Part shown: positions 15,294 through 24,091 of the stretch, one piece after another
Layout of the letters: every line of letters begins with the position of its first letter
How positions within the stretch are numbered: position 1 is the first letter of the stretch
NCBI RefSeq assembly: GCF_038005985.1
Contig: NZ_JBBOUI010000001.1
Span: 1,880,001 to 1,944,000 of the forward strand
Origin: Solibacillus sp. FSL R7-0682
GTDB taxonomy: Bacteria > Bacillota > Bacilli > Bacillales_A > Planococcaceae
Direction: 5' to 3'
Length of the DNA: 64,000 nt
Translations under genes and position numbers: made by a program
Notes under the pieces: model-generated
What the model was told of the DNA's origin: nothing
The model's database searches: none
The model's input: only the letters and a program-made list of their open reading frames with translations

Positions 15294-16625
15294 ATGAAAA
15301 AAGTAAACGCTGGATTGACGATATTTATTTTTTTAGGAATTGTTTTAATTGTTATGGCTCAACTAGCTAGTCAGGAGAGGGAAAAACCAATTACTAATCA
15401 AATTGAGGTAGTAAAAAAAATCGATATAGACAGTAAACTCCCCTACACACATCGATTAGAGGAATCTGGATTGAAACTTGAAACAATTGCTTATCGACTC
15501 TGGCTAGATTTTATGGGTACATTAGAAAGTGATGGTTTGATTGAAGATGCTAGATTTGAAAGATTTACAATATTGTCAGGAGATGAAAACTCTTTTGTTG
15601 CTGCTGTAGTTTTTGAAGTTCATCTACCTGAAGGAACACCAAAAATAGATAATGGTTGGGGAGAGGTACAGGAGGATAGAGTCGTTCCCAATATCGTTTG
15701 GAAACTCACAATCAACAAAGCTGAAAGTTTAACATATGCACTTACAAATATTGAAAGTACCACAGATACACTAATCGGATTGCCACCTGTTGAATTGTTA
15801 GAAGAGTATCAAAATACAGTCGGAATAGAGAAGTCATTCGAAGGTATAAAGTATGAGATTAAAGGTGAAACCCTAAGAGTAACATATGATGACGGAGAAA
15901 ACTGGGTTGCCATTCCAGCATCACTTACAGATATTTTTGGCATTGGATATAACGGTTCCCAACAAAAGTTAATTGAAGGTAGCTTTGTAATAACACCAAA
16001 GACAACTGCTTTTGTACTCGAGCATAATACAATGGTCAATATGTCGTATAATACAAAGCTTAGCGTTCTTATAAGTACGGATAAAGGAAAGTCTTGGAAA
16101 GAAGTACTCGTTTCAGATTCTGTCCCAGTATTACGAATGAAGATACTAGGGTTTACCTCTAACGAAGATGGTTATCTCATTGTAACAGGTGATAAAACGA
16201 TGAATAGTGAGGCTAACTTTGTATTTAAAACTAATGATGGAGGACAGTCATGGTACAATGCAGGGTCTGTGGGCGATGTCTATTCCTTGGTTACAGATGG
16301 TGGATTTATTAACGATCAATTAGGGTTTATCTCCTTTGGTGAATATCGATATGAATCACAACCTCCTATTCCAAGATTATACCGAACTGTTGATGGTGGG
16401 GTTAACTGGGAGCATGTTGAGGTTACAATACCAGAAGAATATTTGGGCTATTTCACGATAGCAGAAATACCTACTTTTAATGGAACTGAAGGAACTTTAT
16501 TTGTGAATCAAGGTCCTATGGGAGACTATTTGGGCGGAAAAGTATTGGCAAAGTTTACCTCAAAGGATCAAGGCAAAACGTGGTCTTTTGCAGGTTTCGT
16601 TGATCCGGATGGAGCGCTACGTTAA
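15294..16625 (+). CDS. Membrane-anchored Asp-box (BNR) repeat protein
   Basis: A 443-residue protein with an N-terminal anchor or uncleaved signal (LTIFIFLGIVLIVMAQL, 8-24), a spacer domain (about 40-165), and an extracellular beta-propeller-like part. Five Asp-box motifs (S/T-x-D-x-G-x-x-W) lie at about 197-204, 261-268, 313-320, 365-372 and 423-430, e.g. STDKGKSW and KTNDGGQSW. Such repeats occur in sialidases, YCF48-like and many non-enzymatic surface proteins. No sialidase active-site arginines could be identified, so I do not call an enzyme. Its ATG is at the usual distance from a GAGGAGGT-rich stretch. It is the last gene of accessory block 1. Confidence 0.7.
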   Translation: MKKVNAGLTIFIFLGIVLIVMAQLASQEREKPITNQIEVVKKIDIDSKLPYTHRLEESGLKLETIAYRLWLDFMGTLESDGLIEDARFERFTILSGDENSFVAAVVFEVHLPEGTPKIDNGWGEVQEDRVVPNIVWKLTINKAESLTYALTNIESTTDTLIGLPPVELLEEYQNTVGIEKSFEGIKYEIKGETLRVTYDDGENWVAIPASLTDIFGIGYNGSQQKLIEGSFVITPKTTAFVLEHNTMVNMSYNTKLSVLISTDKGKSWKEVLVSDSVPVLRMKILGFTSNEDGYLIVTGDKTMNSEANFVFKTNDGGQSWYNAGSVGDVYSLVTDGGFINDQLGFISFGEYRYESQPPIPRLYRTVDGGVNWEHVEVTIPEEYLGYFTIAEIPTFNGTEGTLFVNQGPMGDYLGGKVLAKFTSKDQGKTWSFAGFVDPDGALR

Positions 16626-16674
16626 AGGGAAGGGGGCATCCTCAATTGTGAATTAATATACTTAAGCTAACGGG

Positions 16675-16716
16675 AAATCCCTTTTGATTATTCTTTCTTC
16701 AAAAGGGATTTTTCAA
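16675..16716 (+). terminator. Rho-independent terminator
   Basis: AAATCCCTTTTGA pairs with TCAAAAGGGATTT, followed by TTC. It closes the Asp-box gene. Confidence 0.75.
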
Positions 16717-16879
16717 ATTTAACGTGAAATATAAGTTTGTGAGGTGGTTTTATCAACTTTAGATGCTAAAGCAATTTATACAGAAACAGCCTAATTAAAA
16801 GAGTACCACTGTAAAAGTGGGGTTAAATGTCAATAAAATAGGGTACATTTAATGAGGATAAATTTTAAATAAGAAAAAA

Positions 16880-16895
16880 TATCTCGAATTCGAAG
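16880..16895. promoter_or_regulatory. MhqR-type operator, upstream copy
   Basis: TATCTCGAATTCGAA, a good left arm and poorer right arm of the MhqR box. It lies upstream of the -35. Confidence 0.55.
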
Positions 16896-16913
16896 TTTTT
16901 TTATTCAAAGTGG

Positions 16914-16942
16914 TTGACTTGCTAAATTATCCATGATATATT
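16914..16942 (+). promoter_or_regulatory. Sigma-A promoter of the mhqR-like gene
   Basis: -35 TTGACT (16914-16919), 17-base spacer, -10 TATATT (16937-16942). The operator starts on the next base. Confidence 0.75.
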
Positions 16943-16960
16943 TATCTCGAATTAAAGATA
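16943..16960. promoter_or_regulatory. MhqR-type operator over the transcription start
   Basis: TATCTCGAATTAAAGATA, an 18-base imperfect inverted repeat directly after the -10. This suggests autorepression. Confidence 0.7.
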
Positions 16961-16994
16961 AATGAAATTGAAACATTTGAAAGGAGGATGCTTT

Positions 16995-17429
16995 ATGAGT
17001 CAATACGACAAGCAATTAAAAGCTTTTACCGTGTTGAACCGTGCGACGATCGCTGTCCAGGAAGTTGCTAAGAAGGACGTGCAAGAAAGTGATTTAAACT
17101 TAACTGAATTTGCCGTGCTTGAGTTACTTTATCATAAAGGGAATCAACCAATTCAAATGATTGGTAAAAAAGTATTGATTGCTAGTAGTAGCATTACGTA
17201 CGTTATTGATAAGCTTGAAAAAAAGGGCTATGTTGAGCGAGTGGCTTGTCCGAATGATCGCCGTGTCACATATGCTTCTCTTACAAAACAGGGAACATTG
17301 TTTATGGATGAGATTTTTCCAAAACATGAGCAAAAATTAGCACAGCTATTTGACACTTTAAGTGAACGGGAGTTAGTTACAATGATTGATTTACTAAAAC
17401 GTGTCGGGCATAAAGCTACTAAACAATAA
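16995..17429 (+). CDS. mhqR: MarR-family repressor, MhqR-like
   Basis: A 144-residue MarR winged-helix regulator. The N-terminal helix pair carries LNLTEFAVLELLYHKG, the recognition helix region is IQMIGKKVLIASSSITYVIDKLEKKG, and the wing is VACPNDRRVTYASLTKQG. The B. subtilis homologue MhqR (YkvE) represses genes that detoxify quinones and other electrophiles. Here the operators match the known MhqR box and the next genes are exactly the MhqR-type targets, which supports the name. Frame is open upstream to 16962, but AAAGGAGGATG fits the ATG at 16995. Confidence 0.85.
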   Translation: MSQYDKQLKAFTVLNRATIAVQEVAKKDVQESDLNLTEFAVLELLYHKGNQPIQMIGKKVLIASSSITYVIDKLEKKGYVERVACPNDRRVTYASLTKQGTLFMDEIFPKHEQKLAQLFDTLSERELVTMIDLLKRVGHKATKQ

Positions 17430-17444
17430 ATTTTTTTAAGTATA

Positions 17445-17462
17445 TATCTCGAATTCGAGAAA
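17445..17462. promoter_or_regulatory. MhqR operator before the dioxygenase gene
   Basis: TATCTCGAATTCGAGAAA: close to the perfect inverted repeat TATCTCGAATTCGAGATA described for MhqR. It lies between mhqR and the dioxygenase gene. Confidence 0.8.
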
Positions 17463-17476
17463 ATGGAGGTTTTACT

Positions 17477-18460
17477 ATGAATCATATTAAAGGTATTCAC
17501 CACGTAACGGCAATAACAAGCAGTGCAGAAAAAAATTACGAGTTTTTTACTTATGTATTAGGGATGCGACTTGTGAAAAAAACGGTCAACCAAGATGATA
17601 TTCAAACATATCACTTATTTTTCGCAGATGATAAAGGCTCTGCTGGTACAGATATGACGTTCTTTGATTTCCCTGGTATTCCACAAGGGGTACATGGGAC
17701 AGATGAAATTTATAAAACGGCTTTCCGCGTACCAACTGATGCAGCACTTGACTATTGGGTAAAACGCTTTGATCGTCTAAAAGTGGCGCATACAGGCATC
17801 CAAACACAATTTGGGAAACAAACATTGTCCTTCGTCGATTTTGACGATCAACAATATATGTTAATTTCTGATGAAAAGAATGTGGGAATTGCTTCAGGAA
17901 CACCGTGGCAAAACGGTCCAATTCCATTAGAATTTGCAATTACAGGTTTAGGCCCTGTACACATTCGGATTTCGCGCTTTGATTATTTCAAAGAAGTATT
18001 GGAAAAAGTAATGGTAATGCGAGAAATCGCTCAAGAAGGTTCACTGCATTTATATGAGGTAGGGGAAGGTGGTAATGGGGCTTCTGTTATTGTAGAAGAT
18101 AATGCAGAACTTGCACCTGGTCGCCAAGGCTTTGGTACAGTTCACCACGCAGCATTCCGAGTAGAGGACACAGCTGTTTTACATGAATGGATTGAGCGTC
18201 TGCAAAGCTTTGGCTTTGGAACATCGGGTTATGTAGATCGTTTCTTCTTTGAATCGTTGTACGCTCGTGTAGCACCGGGTATTTTATTTGAATGGGCAAC
18301 AGATGGTCCTGGATTTATGGGCGACGAGCCATATGAAACAGTTGGTGAAAAATTATCGTTGCCTCCATTTTTAGAAAACAAACGCGAATACATCGAAAGC
18401 GTTGTACGTTCATTTGATACTGTACGCTCAACGAAAACAATTGAAAAAGAATACGAGTAA
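17477..18460 (+). CDS. Ring-cleaving dioxygenase, MhqA/MhqO-like (VOC fold)
   Basis: A 327-residue protein made of two VOC (glyoxalase/extradiol dioxygenase) modules: residues 1-140, starting IKGIHHVTAITSSAEKNYEF, and about 150-285, containing GTVHHAAFRVEDT. The metal ligands are expected from GIHHVT (His), TVHHAAF (His) and ILFEWATDGPGF (Glu), all present. The family opens hydroquinone or catechol rings and is induced by methylhydroquinone and other quinones in Bacillus. It is the first target gene after its own operator. ATG after AATGGAGG. Confidence 0.85.
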   Translation: MNHIKGIHHVTAITSSAEKNYEFFTYVLGMRLVKKTVNQDDIQTYHLFFADDKGSAGTDMTFFDFPGIPQGVHGTDEIYKTAFRVPTDAALDYWVKRFDRLKVAHTGIQTQFGKQTLSFVDFDDQQYMLISDEKNVGIASGTPWQNGPIPLEFAITGLGPVHIRISRFDYFKEVLEKVMVMREIAQEGSLHLYEVGEGGNGASVIVEDNAELAPGRQGFGTVHHAAFRVEDTAVLHEWIERLQSFGFGTSGYVDRFFFESLYARVAPGILFEWATDGPGFMGDEPYETVGEKLSLPPFLENKREYIESVVRSFDTVRSTKTIEKEYE

Positions 18461-18519
18461 TGTAACCGTGGTTTCACAAAAATTCAAATATAAAAGTATT
18501 TTTTTAGGAGGAAGAAAAG

Positions 18520-19056
18520 ATGACAAACTTAAACATTGGTATTATTATTGGATCAACTCGTGAAGGACGTGTTTCACCTCAAGTAGCACAATGGGTGAAA
18601 CAATTAGCCGATAAACGTGGAGATGCAAATTATACAATAATCGACATTAAGGATTATGATTTACCATTTTTAGGAACAGCGGATGCACCAGGTGCTGCAG
18701 AATGGTCAAAAGTAGTAGGAGAGCAAGATGGTTTTGTTTTCATTGCGCAAGAGTATAATCATTCGATTACAGGCGCACTTAAAAATGCTTTAGATTACTT
18801 ACGTGTAGAATGGAATAACAAAGCAGCTGGTATCGTATCATATGGTTCAGTAGGTGGTGCACGTGCTGCAGAACATTTACGTGGTATTTTAGGTGAATTA
18901 TTAGTAGCAGACGTACGTGTGCATCCTGCATTGTCATTATTCACTGATTTTGAAAATGGCACTGTATTTAAACCGAAGGACGTGCAAGCAGATTCAGTAA
19001 ACCAAATGCTTGATCAAGTAATCCCTTGGTCGAAAGCTTTAAAAACAATTCGATAA
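18520..19056 (+). CDS. NAD(P)H-dependent FMN reductase (quinone/azo reductase type)
   Basis: A 178-residue flavodoxin-like reductase. The phosphate loop GSTREGRVSPQVAQWV (11-26), the middle PFLGTADAPG, and the flavin contact QEYNHSITGALKNALDYL (about 78-95) define the NADPH-dependent FMN reductase family. It reduces quinones or azo compounds by two-electron transfer, matching the job of the cluster. Strong site TAGGAGGAAG before ATG. Same transcription unit as the dioxygenase (59-base gap without a terminator). Confidence 0.85.
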   Translation: MTNLNIGIIIGSTREGRVSPQVAQWVKQLADKRGDANYTIIDIKDYDLPFLGTADAPGAAEWSKVVGEQDGFVFIAQEYNHSITGALKNALDYLRVEWNNKAAGIVSYGSVGGARAAEHLRGILGELLVADVRVHPALSLFTDFENGTVFKPKDVQADSVNQMLDQVIPWSKALKTIR

Positions 19057-19065
19057 TTGGAGGGA

Positions 19066-19101
19066 GTCATTCGGTGATGGATGTTGCCGAATGACTTTTT
19101 T
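19066..19101 (+). terminator. Intra-operon terminator/attenuator
   Basis: GTCATTCGG pairs with CCGAATGAC and is followed by TTTTTTAT. It lies between the reductase and the MhqD-like gene, so the last gene would get reduced read-through. Confidence 0.7.
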
Positions 19102-19125
19102 ATAAGTAAGAAAGGAGTAATTTTG

Positions 19126-19728
19126 ATGAATTACCTATATAAAGAAGGAAAAAAAGAAAAGCCTGTACTACTTTTATTACATGGGACTGGTGGTGACGAA
19201 AATAGTTTACTAGCATTAGCAGAAATCATTGACCCACAAGCGAGCGTTTTAAGCGTGCGCGGTAACATATTAGAAAATGGGATGCCTCGTTTCTTCCGAC
19301 GTTTAGCAGAAGGTGTTTTTGATATGGAAGATTTGAAATTCCGTACAAAGGAATTACAGGAATTTTTAGATGAAAAGGCAGCTCAATACGACTTTGATCG
19401 AAATAATATCATAGCAATCGGTTATTCGAACGGTGCGAATATTGCGGCGAACTTATTATTCGAATATGAAAATAGTTTAAGAGGTGCAATTTTACACCAT
19501 CCGATGGTACCAAACCGTGAAGCAAGTTTGCCAAATCAAAAAGATGTAAAAGTGTTCATCGCAGCTGGTGTCAATGACCCGATTTGCCCTCAGCATGAAG
19601 CGACTGATTTACAGCATTATTTAGTTGAATCTGGCGTTGATGTTACACTTGAATGGGAAAACTATGGTCACCAGCTAACTATGAACGAAGTGCAAAAAGC
19701 AAAAGCATGGTATGAAAATACATTTTAA
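19126..19728 (+). CDS. mhqD: Carboxylesterase/phospholipase family hydrolase, MhqD-like
   Basis: A 200-residue alpha/beta hydrolase. Oxyanion segment LLLHGTGGDE (17-26), nucleophile S101 in GYSNGAN, acid D151 in AGVNDPIC, and H182 in NYGHQLT form the triad. The segment LENGMPRFFRRLAEGVFD closely recalls B. subtilis MhqD, a member of the MhqR regulon. Its physiological substrate is unknown. A larger frame opens at 19081, but the ATG at 19126 after AAAGGAG is the start. Terminator at 19733-19768. Confidence 0.85.
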   Translation: MNYLYKEGKKEKPVLLLLHGTGGDENSLLALAEIIDPQASVLSVRGNILENGMPRFFRRLAEGVFDMEDLKFRTKELQEFLDEKAAQYDFDRNNIIAIGYSNGANIAANLLFEYENSLRGAILHHPMVPNREASLPNQKDVKVFIAAGVNDPICPQHEATDLQHYLVESGVDVTLEWENYGHQLTMNEVQKAKAWYENTF

Positions 19729-19732
19729 TAGG

Positions 19733-19768
19733 AAGCCTTCACGATTTATAGCGTCGTGGAGGCTTTTT
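19733..19768 (+). terminator. Rho-independent terminator
   Basis: AAGCCTTCACGA / TCGTGGAGGCTT then TTTT. End of the mhq cluster. Confidence 0.8.
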
Positions 19769-19875
19769 AATATGCCAAAAACCACTAAATGTAATTGATT
19801 TGGCATAAAAAATGCATCGTTTTTTCATATTTAATTTGTATAATGCTTCTATAGCATTTAGAAAGGAACTTTAGA

Positions 19876-21225
19876 ATGCATAAAATTTCGGTAAAACTAG
19901 CAACATACTTTTTTGTTGTTGTACTAATTATGGAACTGGTGCTCATGTTTTATTTACATCAAAACATGTTAAATGATCAAGTAAGGAACGAATTAGATCG
20001 TTTAATGGAAACAGGCCAAAAACACCGTGACGTATTAGAAGGGCATTATTCTGATACAACATTGGAACATATAACATTAATGGAACAAGGTAGTCAGCGT
20101 GCAGTTGTTATTTTAAACGAGCAACGTGAACTCATTGTAGCTTCTTCAACAAATAAGGAAATTGAACAAGTTGTCCAACAACCATTTGAAGTAAACCGAG
20201 ATAAATTCATTCAATCGAATTGGCAAAATTCACCGTATATAGTATCCGTCCATGCCTTTCATTCAAAAGAAGAAGCGGGCTATGTCCTGATGTTTCAAAA
20301 AACGGTTGAACTACGTCAAATGAGTTCAGAAATGAATTATCATTTTATACTATCAGGGATTATTAGTGGCTTTGTCCTGTTAATTGCCTATGTGTTATTA
20401 TCAAGATTTTTAACAAAACCACTTATTCAAATGAAAAAAGCTACAGAATCATTAAGCAGAGGGCATTTATACGTACAATTCCCTAAAAAAAGTAATGATG
20501 AATTAGGGGAGTTGGCAATCGCAATCGAAAAATTAGCACAGGATTTACGCTATGTAAAAGAGGGCCGTAATGAGTTTTTAGCTGCAATTGCCCATGAATT
20601 AAGTACGCCACTTACATATTTGAATGGCTATGCAACTGTTTTGCAACGTCCAACCTTATCGAACGAAGAGAGAATGAACTATTTAGCAATTATTGCAGAG
20701 GAATCCGTAAAAATGAAAAGCTTAGTTCAGCATTTGCTTGACGCTGCAAAGCTTGATGATTATCAATTTCCAATTATAAAGCAGGAAGTTGAAGTCGCTC
20801 AATTTTTGGAACAAAGGATGCATGTTGTAGCACTTGCGTTTGCAGAAAAAAACATTGCCTTTTCTTATACTTGTGATGCTAATATTCGTATAAATGCAGA
20901 TCCTCTGCGGTTAGAGCAAATTTTACTAAATTTATTAGAAAATGCACGACACTATAGCAATCAAGGAGCAAAAGTTACACTTACAGTTTTGCAGCAGAAG
21001 CACCATGTCGCATTTATTGTCGAGGATACAGGAATTGGCATTGATCGCCAACATATAAATTTTATTTTTGATAAATTATATCGTGTTGAAAAATCGAGGG
21101 CTCGTAGTCACGGTGGAATGGGTCTCGGGTTAGCCATCGTAAAACAATTAGTAGAAGCACATGGTGGGAAAATCGAGGTGACAAGCACATTAGGAAAAGG
21201 AAGTACATTTACAGTTTTATTGTAA
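19876..21225 (+). CDS. Sensor histidine kinase
   Basis: A 449-residue membrane kinase. TM1 about 9-28, an extracellular sensing domain about 29-155, TM2 about 157-178, HAMP about 178-228. HisKA has the phospho-accepting H240 in AHELSTPL, and the ATPase domain has N356 (NLLENARHYS), G1 DTGIGID (384-390) and G2 GMGLGLAI (414-421). It autophosphorylates and passes phosphate to the regulator 12 bases downstream. The kinase-before-regulator order is less usual than the reverse. Ligand unknown. Confidence 0.9.
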   Translation: MHKISVKLATYFFVVVLIMELVLMFYLHQNMLNDQVRNELDRLMETGQKHRDVLEGHYSDTTLEHITLMEQGSQRAVVILNEQRELIVASSTNKEIEQVVQQPFEVNRDKFIQSNWQNSPYIVSVHAFHSKEEAGYVLMFQKTVELRQMSSEMNYHFILSGIISGFVLLIAYVLLSRFLTKPLIQMKKATESLSRGHLYVQFPKKSNDELGELAIAIEKLAQDLRYVKEGRNEFLAAIAHELSTPLTYLNGYATVLQRPTLSNEERMNYLAIIAEESVKMKSLVQHLLDAAKLDDYQFPIIKQEVEVAQFLEQRMHVVALAFAEKNIAFSYTCDANIRINADPLRLEQILLNLLENARHYSNQGAKVTLTVLQQKHHVAFIVEDTGIGIDRQHINFIFDKLYRVEKSRARSHGGMGLGLAIVKQLVEAHGGKIEVTSTLGKGSTFTVLL

Positions 21226-21237
21226 TGGAGGTAGCAT

Positions 21238-21909
21238 ATGAAAACGGTGTTAATTGTAGATGATGAACAGCGCATGCTAGATTTAATTGAACTATTTTTA
21301 GTACCACAAGGATTTAACTGCATGAAAACTACAGACCCATTTCAAGCAATTCAATTATTAAAAGAGCATTCTATTCACATCCTATTACTTGATGTAATGA
21401 TGCCTAAAATGGATGGATGGGAATTGTGTAGTGAAATTCGTAAATTTTCGAGTGTACCAATAATAATGCTGACAGCCCGAACAGCAAAAGCGGATATTAT
21501 AAAAGGTTTACGTATCGGTGCAGATGATTACTTAACAAAACCATTTGATGAAGGAGAGCTAGTCGCTCGTGTTAGAGCTTTATTGCGTCGTACAACAGAA
21601 GAAAATAAGATAATTCGTGGTGATTTTATATTAGAGCTTGATACATATACAGTTCATTATAAAGAGGCGAATGTATCGCTTACATCAAAAGAGTATACCA
21701 TTGTAAAAGCATTGATATTAAAGCCGAGGAAGGTATTTACTCGGCAAGAGCTTCTACAAATTGCTTGGGAATACGAAACGGAAATAGATGAGAGGACTGT
21801 AGACTCACATATTCGTAACTTACGTGACAAATTAAAAAAAGCACATTTCCCAATAGATGCATTTCTTTTAACTGTTTGGGGTATTGGATATAAGTGGGGA
21901 GAAGAATAA
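21238..21909 (+). CDS. OmpR-family response regulator
   Basis: A 223-residue regulator. Receiver domain 1-115 with D9/D10 (acidic pocket region IVDDE), phospho-acceptor D52 (LLDVMMPKMDG), T79 and K101 (TKPFDEGE). Winged-helix DNA-binding domain about 130-222 with TSKEYTIVKALI and RTVDSHIRNLRDKLKK. ATG after ATGGAGG. The gene downstream (YdhK-like lipoprotein) starts 68 bases later and is the most likely target or partner. Confidence 0.9.
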   Translation: MKTVLIVDDEQRMLDLIELFLVPQGFNCMKTTDPFQAIQLLKEHSIHILLLDVMMPKMDGWELCSEIRKFSSVPIIMLTARTAKADIIKGLRIGADDYLTKPFDEGELVARVRALLRRTTEENKIIRGDFILELDTYTVHYKEANVSLTSKEYTIVKALILKPRKVFTRQELLQIAWEYETEIDERTVDSHIRNLRDKLKKAHFPIDAFLLTVWGIGYKWGEE

Positions 21910-21979
21910 AAAAACTAAGATTCCACAATTTTTGCAAACTTAAACGGTATGCTAAATGAAACTATAGGAGGTATAGATG

Positions 21980-22537
21980 ATGAAAAAACAATTATGGATG
22001 GGATTAGCACTTTCTGCGACAATTTTAGGCGCATGTACAGAGGAAGAAGAAGTAAAGGTAAAGGATAGTGGCACACATGAAGAATCTACAGATCATAGTA
22101 GTATGAGTCACTCCAGTGATGGCAGTGTACCAGACGATTTACTTGTGGCAAACAATCCAACTTATGCTGTAGGAGATAAAGCACTTATGACGACTGATCA
22201 TATGGGTGGAATGAATGGAGCAGAAGCGACAATTGTAGGTGCCTATGAGACGACAGTATATGCAGTAACCTATACACCGACAACAGGTGGAGAAAAGGTA
22301 GAAAATCATAAATGGGTTATTCATGAAGAGCTTGAAGGGGTAGAAGATTTACCAGCAGCAGTAGGTGATACAGTTAAACTAAATGCAGATCATATGGAAG
22401 GTATGGACGGAGCAGAGGCGACAGTTGATAGCGCCGAACAAACAATCATATATATGGTAGATTATACTTCTACAGCTGGAGAAGAAGTGAAAAATCATAA
22501 ATGGGTAACAGAAGACGAGTTAACATCCGTCCAATAA
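21980..22537 (+). CDS. ydhK: YdhK-family lipoprotein with two DUF1541 domains
   Basis: A 185-residue lipoprotein with signal peptide and lipobox (ILGAC, about residues 14-18). A His/Ser/Met-rich linker (STDHSSMSHSSDGS) leads into two DUF1541 repeats. Each has GD-x-AxxxTDHMGGMNGAEATI or a variant (NADHMEGMDGAEATV) and ends NHKWV. The repeated H-M-x-G-M pattern looks like a soft-metal or copper site, and YdhK genes are often near copper-resistance genes. This is inference. Two ATGs stand in tandem (21977, 21980). AGGAGGTATAG fits either. Confidence 0.8.
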   Translation: MKKQLWMGLALSATILGACTEEEEVKVKDSGTHEESTDHSSMSHSSDGSVPDDLLVANNPTYAVGDKALMTTDHMGGMNGAEATIVGAYETTVYAVTYTPTTGGEKVENHKWVIHEELEGVEDLPAAVGDTVKLNADHMEGMDGAEATVDSAEQTIIYMVDYTSTAGEEVKNHKWVTEDELTSVQ

Positions 22538-22674
22538 ATGGACTAGTAAAAAATTGAGCAATGAGTTTTTGTGTCTACACTTCAAAATTTTTGGAGAAAC
22601 TCGTATAATAAAGCAAAAACAAGCTAGCTTCAGGCATGTAGCTAATTTCGAAAAGCGTGTTTGGAGGAATTATT

Positions 22675-23619
22675 ATGCAACTACATTTTTTAGGAACTGG
22701 CGCAGGGATGCCTTCGAAAGAGCGTAATACGAGTGCGCTCGCAGTCAAATTATTAGAGGAGCGCGGCACGATTTGGCTGTTTGATTGTGGAGAAGCAACC
22801 CAACATCAAATTTTGCATACAGCGATCAAACCACGTAAAATAGATAAAATTTTTATTACGCATTTACATGGAGATCATATTTTTGGTTTACCGGGTTTTT
22901 TAAGCTCTCGTTCTTTTTTAGGGGGAGAGGATGCGCTGACAATCTACGGACCAGCAGGTTTGCAGCAATGGGTTGAACAAACATTGAAGTTATCAAAAAC
23001 CCATCTCACTTATCCAATTTCCTTTGTTGATGTAAAAGAAGGAATAGTATTTGAGGATGAACAATTTATTGTTCGAGCATTGCCTCTTGCACACGTCATT
23101 GAATGCTTTGGCTATCGAGTGGAGCAAAAGCCACTTTTAGGCGAGCTTCTTGTTGACAAAGCCTTTGCGCTAGGTGTTCCAAAAGGTCCATTATTAGGCA
23201 AATTAAAGGCTGGGCACGATGTTCAGCTTGAAGACGGTACAATTGTTAACAGTGATGAGGTGACATCACCACCACAAAAAGGCTTTACTGTGACCGTTTT
23301 AGGTGATACAAAATATTGTGAAAACGCCAAAATTTTAGCACAAAATGCCGATGTAGTTGTCCATGAAGCAACCTTTGATCATGCAACAATCCATTTAGCC
23401 GCACAGTATGGTCATGCAACAAATACAGAAGCCGCTCAAATTGCGAAAAGTGCAGGTGCAGGTGCGTTAATATTGAATCATATAAGTGCGCGATTTTTAA
23501 AAAATGATATAGATAACTTATTAAAAGAAGCACAGCAAATTTTTGAGAATACGTACATCGCCAATGATCAAACGCAATTTGATTGGCAACAGCAGCAATT
23601 AAAATTAATTAAATTATAA
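22675..23619 (+). CDS. rnz: Ribonuclease Z
   Basis: A 314-residue beta-lactamase-fold endonuclease that trims the 3' end of tRNA precursors lacking encoded CCA. The zinc motif THLHGDH (H63, H65, D67, H68) is intact. Other ligands are expected from PLAHVIECFGY, LGDTKYCEN and LNHISARF. The exosite arm (GVPKGPLLGKLKAGHDVQLEDG) is present, as in the short bacterial form. ATG after TTGGAGGAATT. The frame is also open from 22657, but that start lacks a site. Confidence 0.92.
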   Translation: MQLHFLGTGAGMPSKERNTSALAVKLLEERGTIWLFDCGEATQHQILHTAIKPRKIDKIFITHLHGDHIFGLPGFLSSRSFLGGEDALTIYGPAGLQQWVEQTLKLSKTHLTYPISFVDVKEGIVFEDEQFIVRALPLAHVIECFGYRVEQKPLLGELLVDKAFALGVPKGPLLGKLKAGHDVQLEDGTIVNSDEVTSPPQKGFTVTVLGDTKYCENAKILAQNADVVVHEATFDHATIHLAAQYGHATNTEAAQIAKSAGAGALILNHISARFLKNDIDNLLKEAQQIFENTYIANDQTQFDWQQQQLKLIKL

Positions 23620-23703
23620 AGATTATGGTCATCCCTCTTATAGAAATTTATAGTGTTTTCGACTGAATAAACGCTATAATAGAGTAAAGGGGGATGTTTT
23701 TTT

Positions 23704-23934
23704 ATGCAACAACCAACAATTTCACCAAAGCTATTACGCTTATTAGTTATTTTCCCAAACGTTATGAGCTATATTTTATTATTCGGCGTTGTCGTATACA
23801 TACGCACAAATTTAGATGTACTAAAGGCAACGGATAGTTTAACAATGTGGTTAATCATTGCTGCACTACTTGGTCCTATTTCAATTTATACAACGTATAG
23901 TATCGTAAAGAGAATACGTGCTGGTCAATTATAA
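23704..23934 (+). CDS. Small membrane protein, 76 residues
   Basis: Two membrane segments (LLVIFPNVMSYILLFGVVVYI, about 13-33; MWLIIAALLGPISIYTTYSIV, about 47-67) and a basic C-terminus (KRIRAGQL). A TATAAT box at 23675-23680 and AAAGGGGGATG before the ATG support expression. Unknown function, monocistronic. Confidence 0.65.
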   Translation: MQQPTISPKLLRLLVIFPNVMSYILLFGVVVYIRTNLDVLKATDSLTMWLIIAALLGPISIYTTYSIVKRIRAGQL

Positions 23935-23968
23935 AAAGGATAGGCAGCATTTTTATAAAGACTATTAT

Positions 23969-24013
23969 AATCATCTCCCTTCTAAAGATTACTAAGTTGA
24001 GAGATGATTTTTT
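23969..24013 (+). terminator. Rho-independent terminator
   Basis: AATCATCTC pairs with GAGATGATT (long loop), followed by TTTTATT. Confidence 0.6.
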
Positions 24014-24091
24014 ATTGGATATTTATGTTAATATTACTATGAAGAGTTTGAAGAGGCATACTGAAACGAATTAGTAATGAGGAGGAGTCTT

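Noticed and set aside
15294-16625. Sialidase
   Set aside because: Asp boxes alone occur in many non-enzymatic proteins. The arginine triad and catalytic residues were not found.
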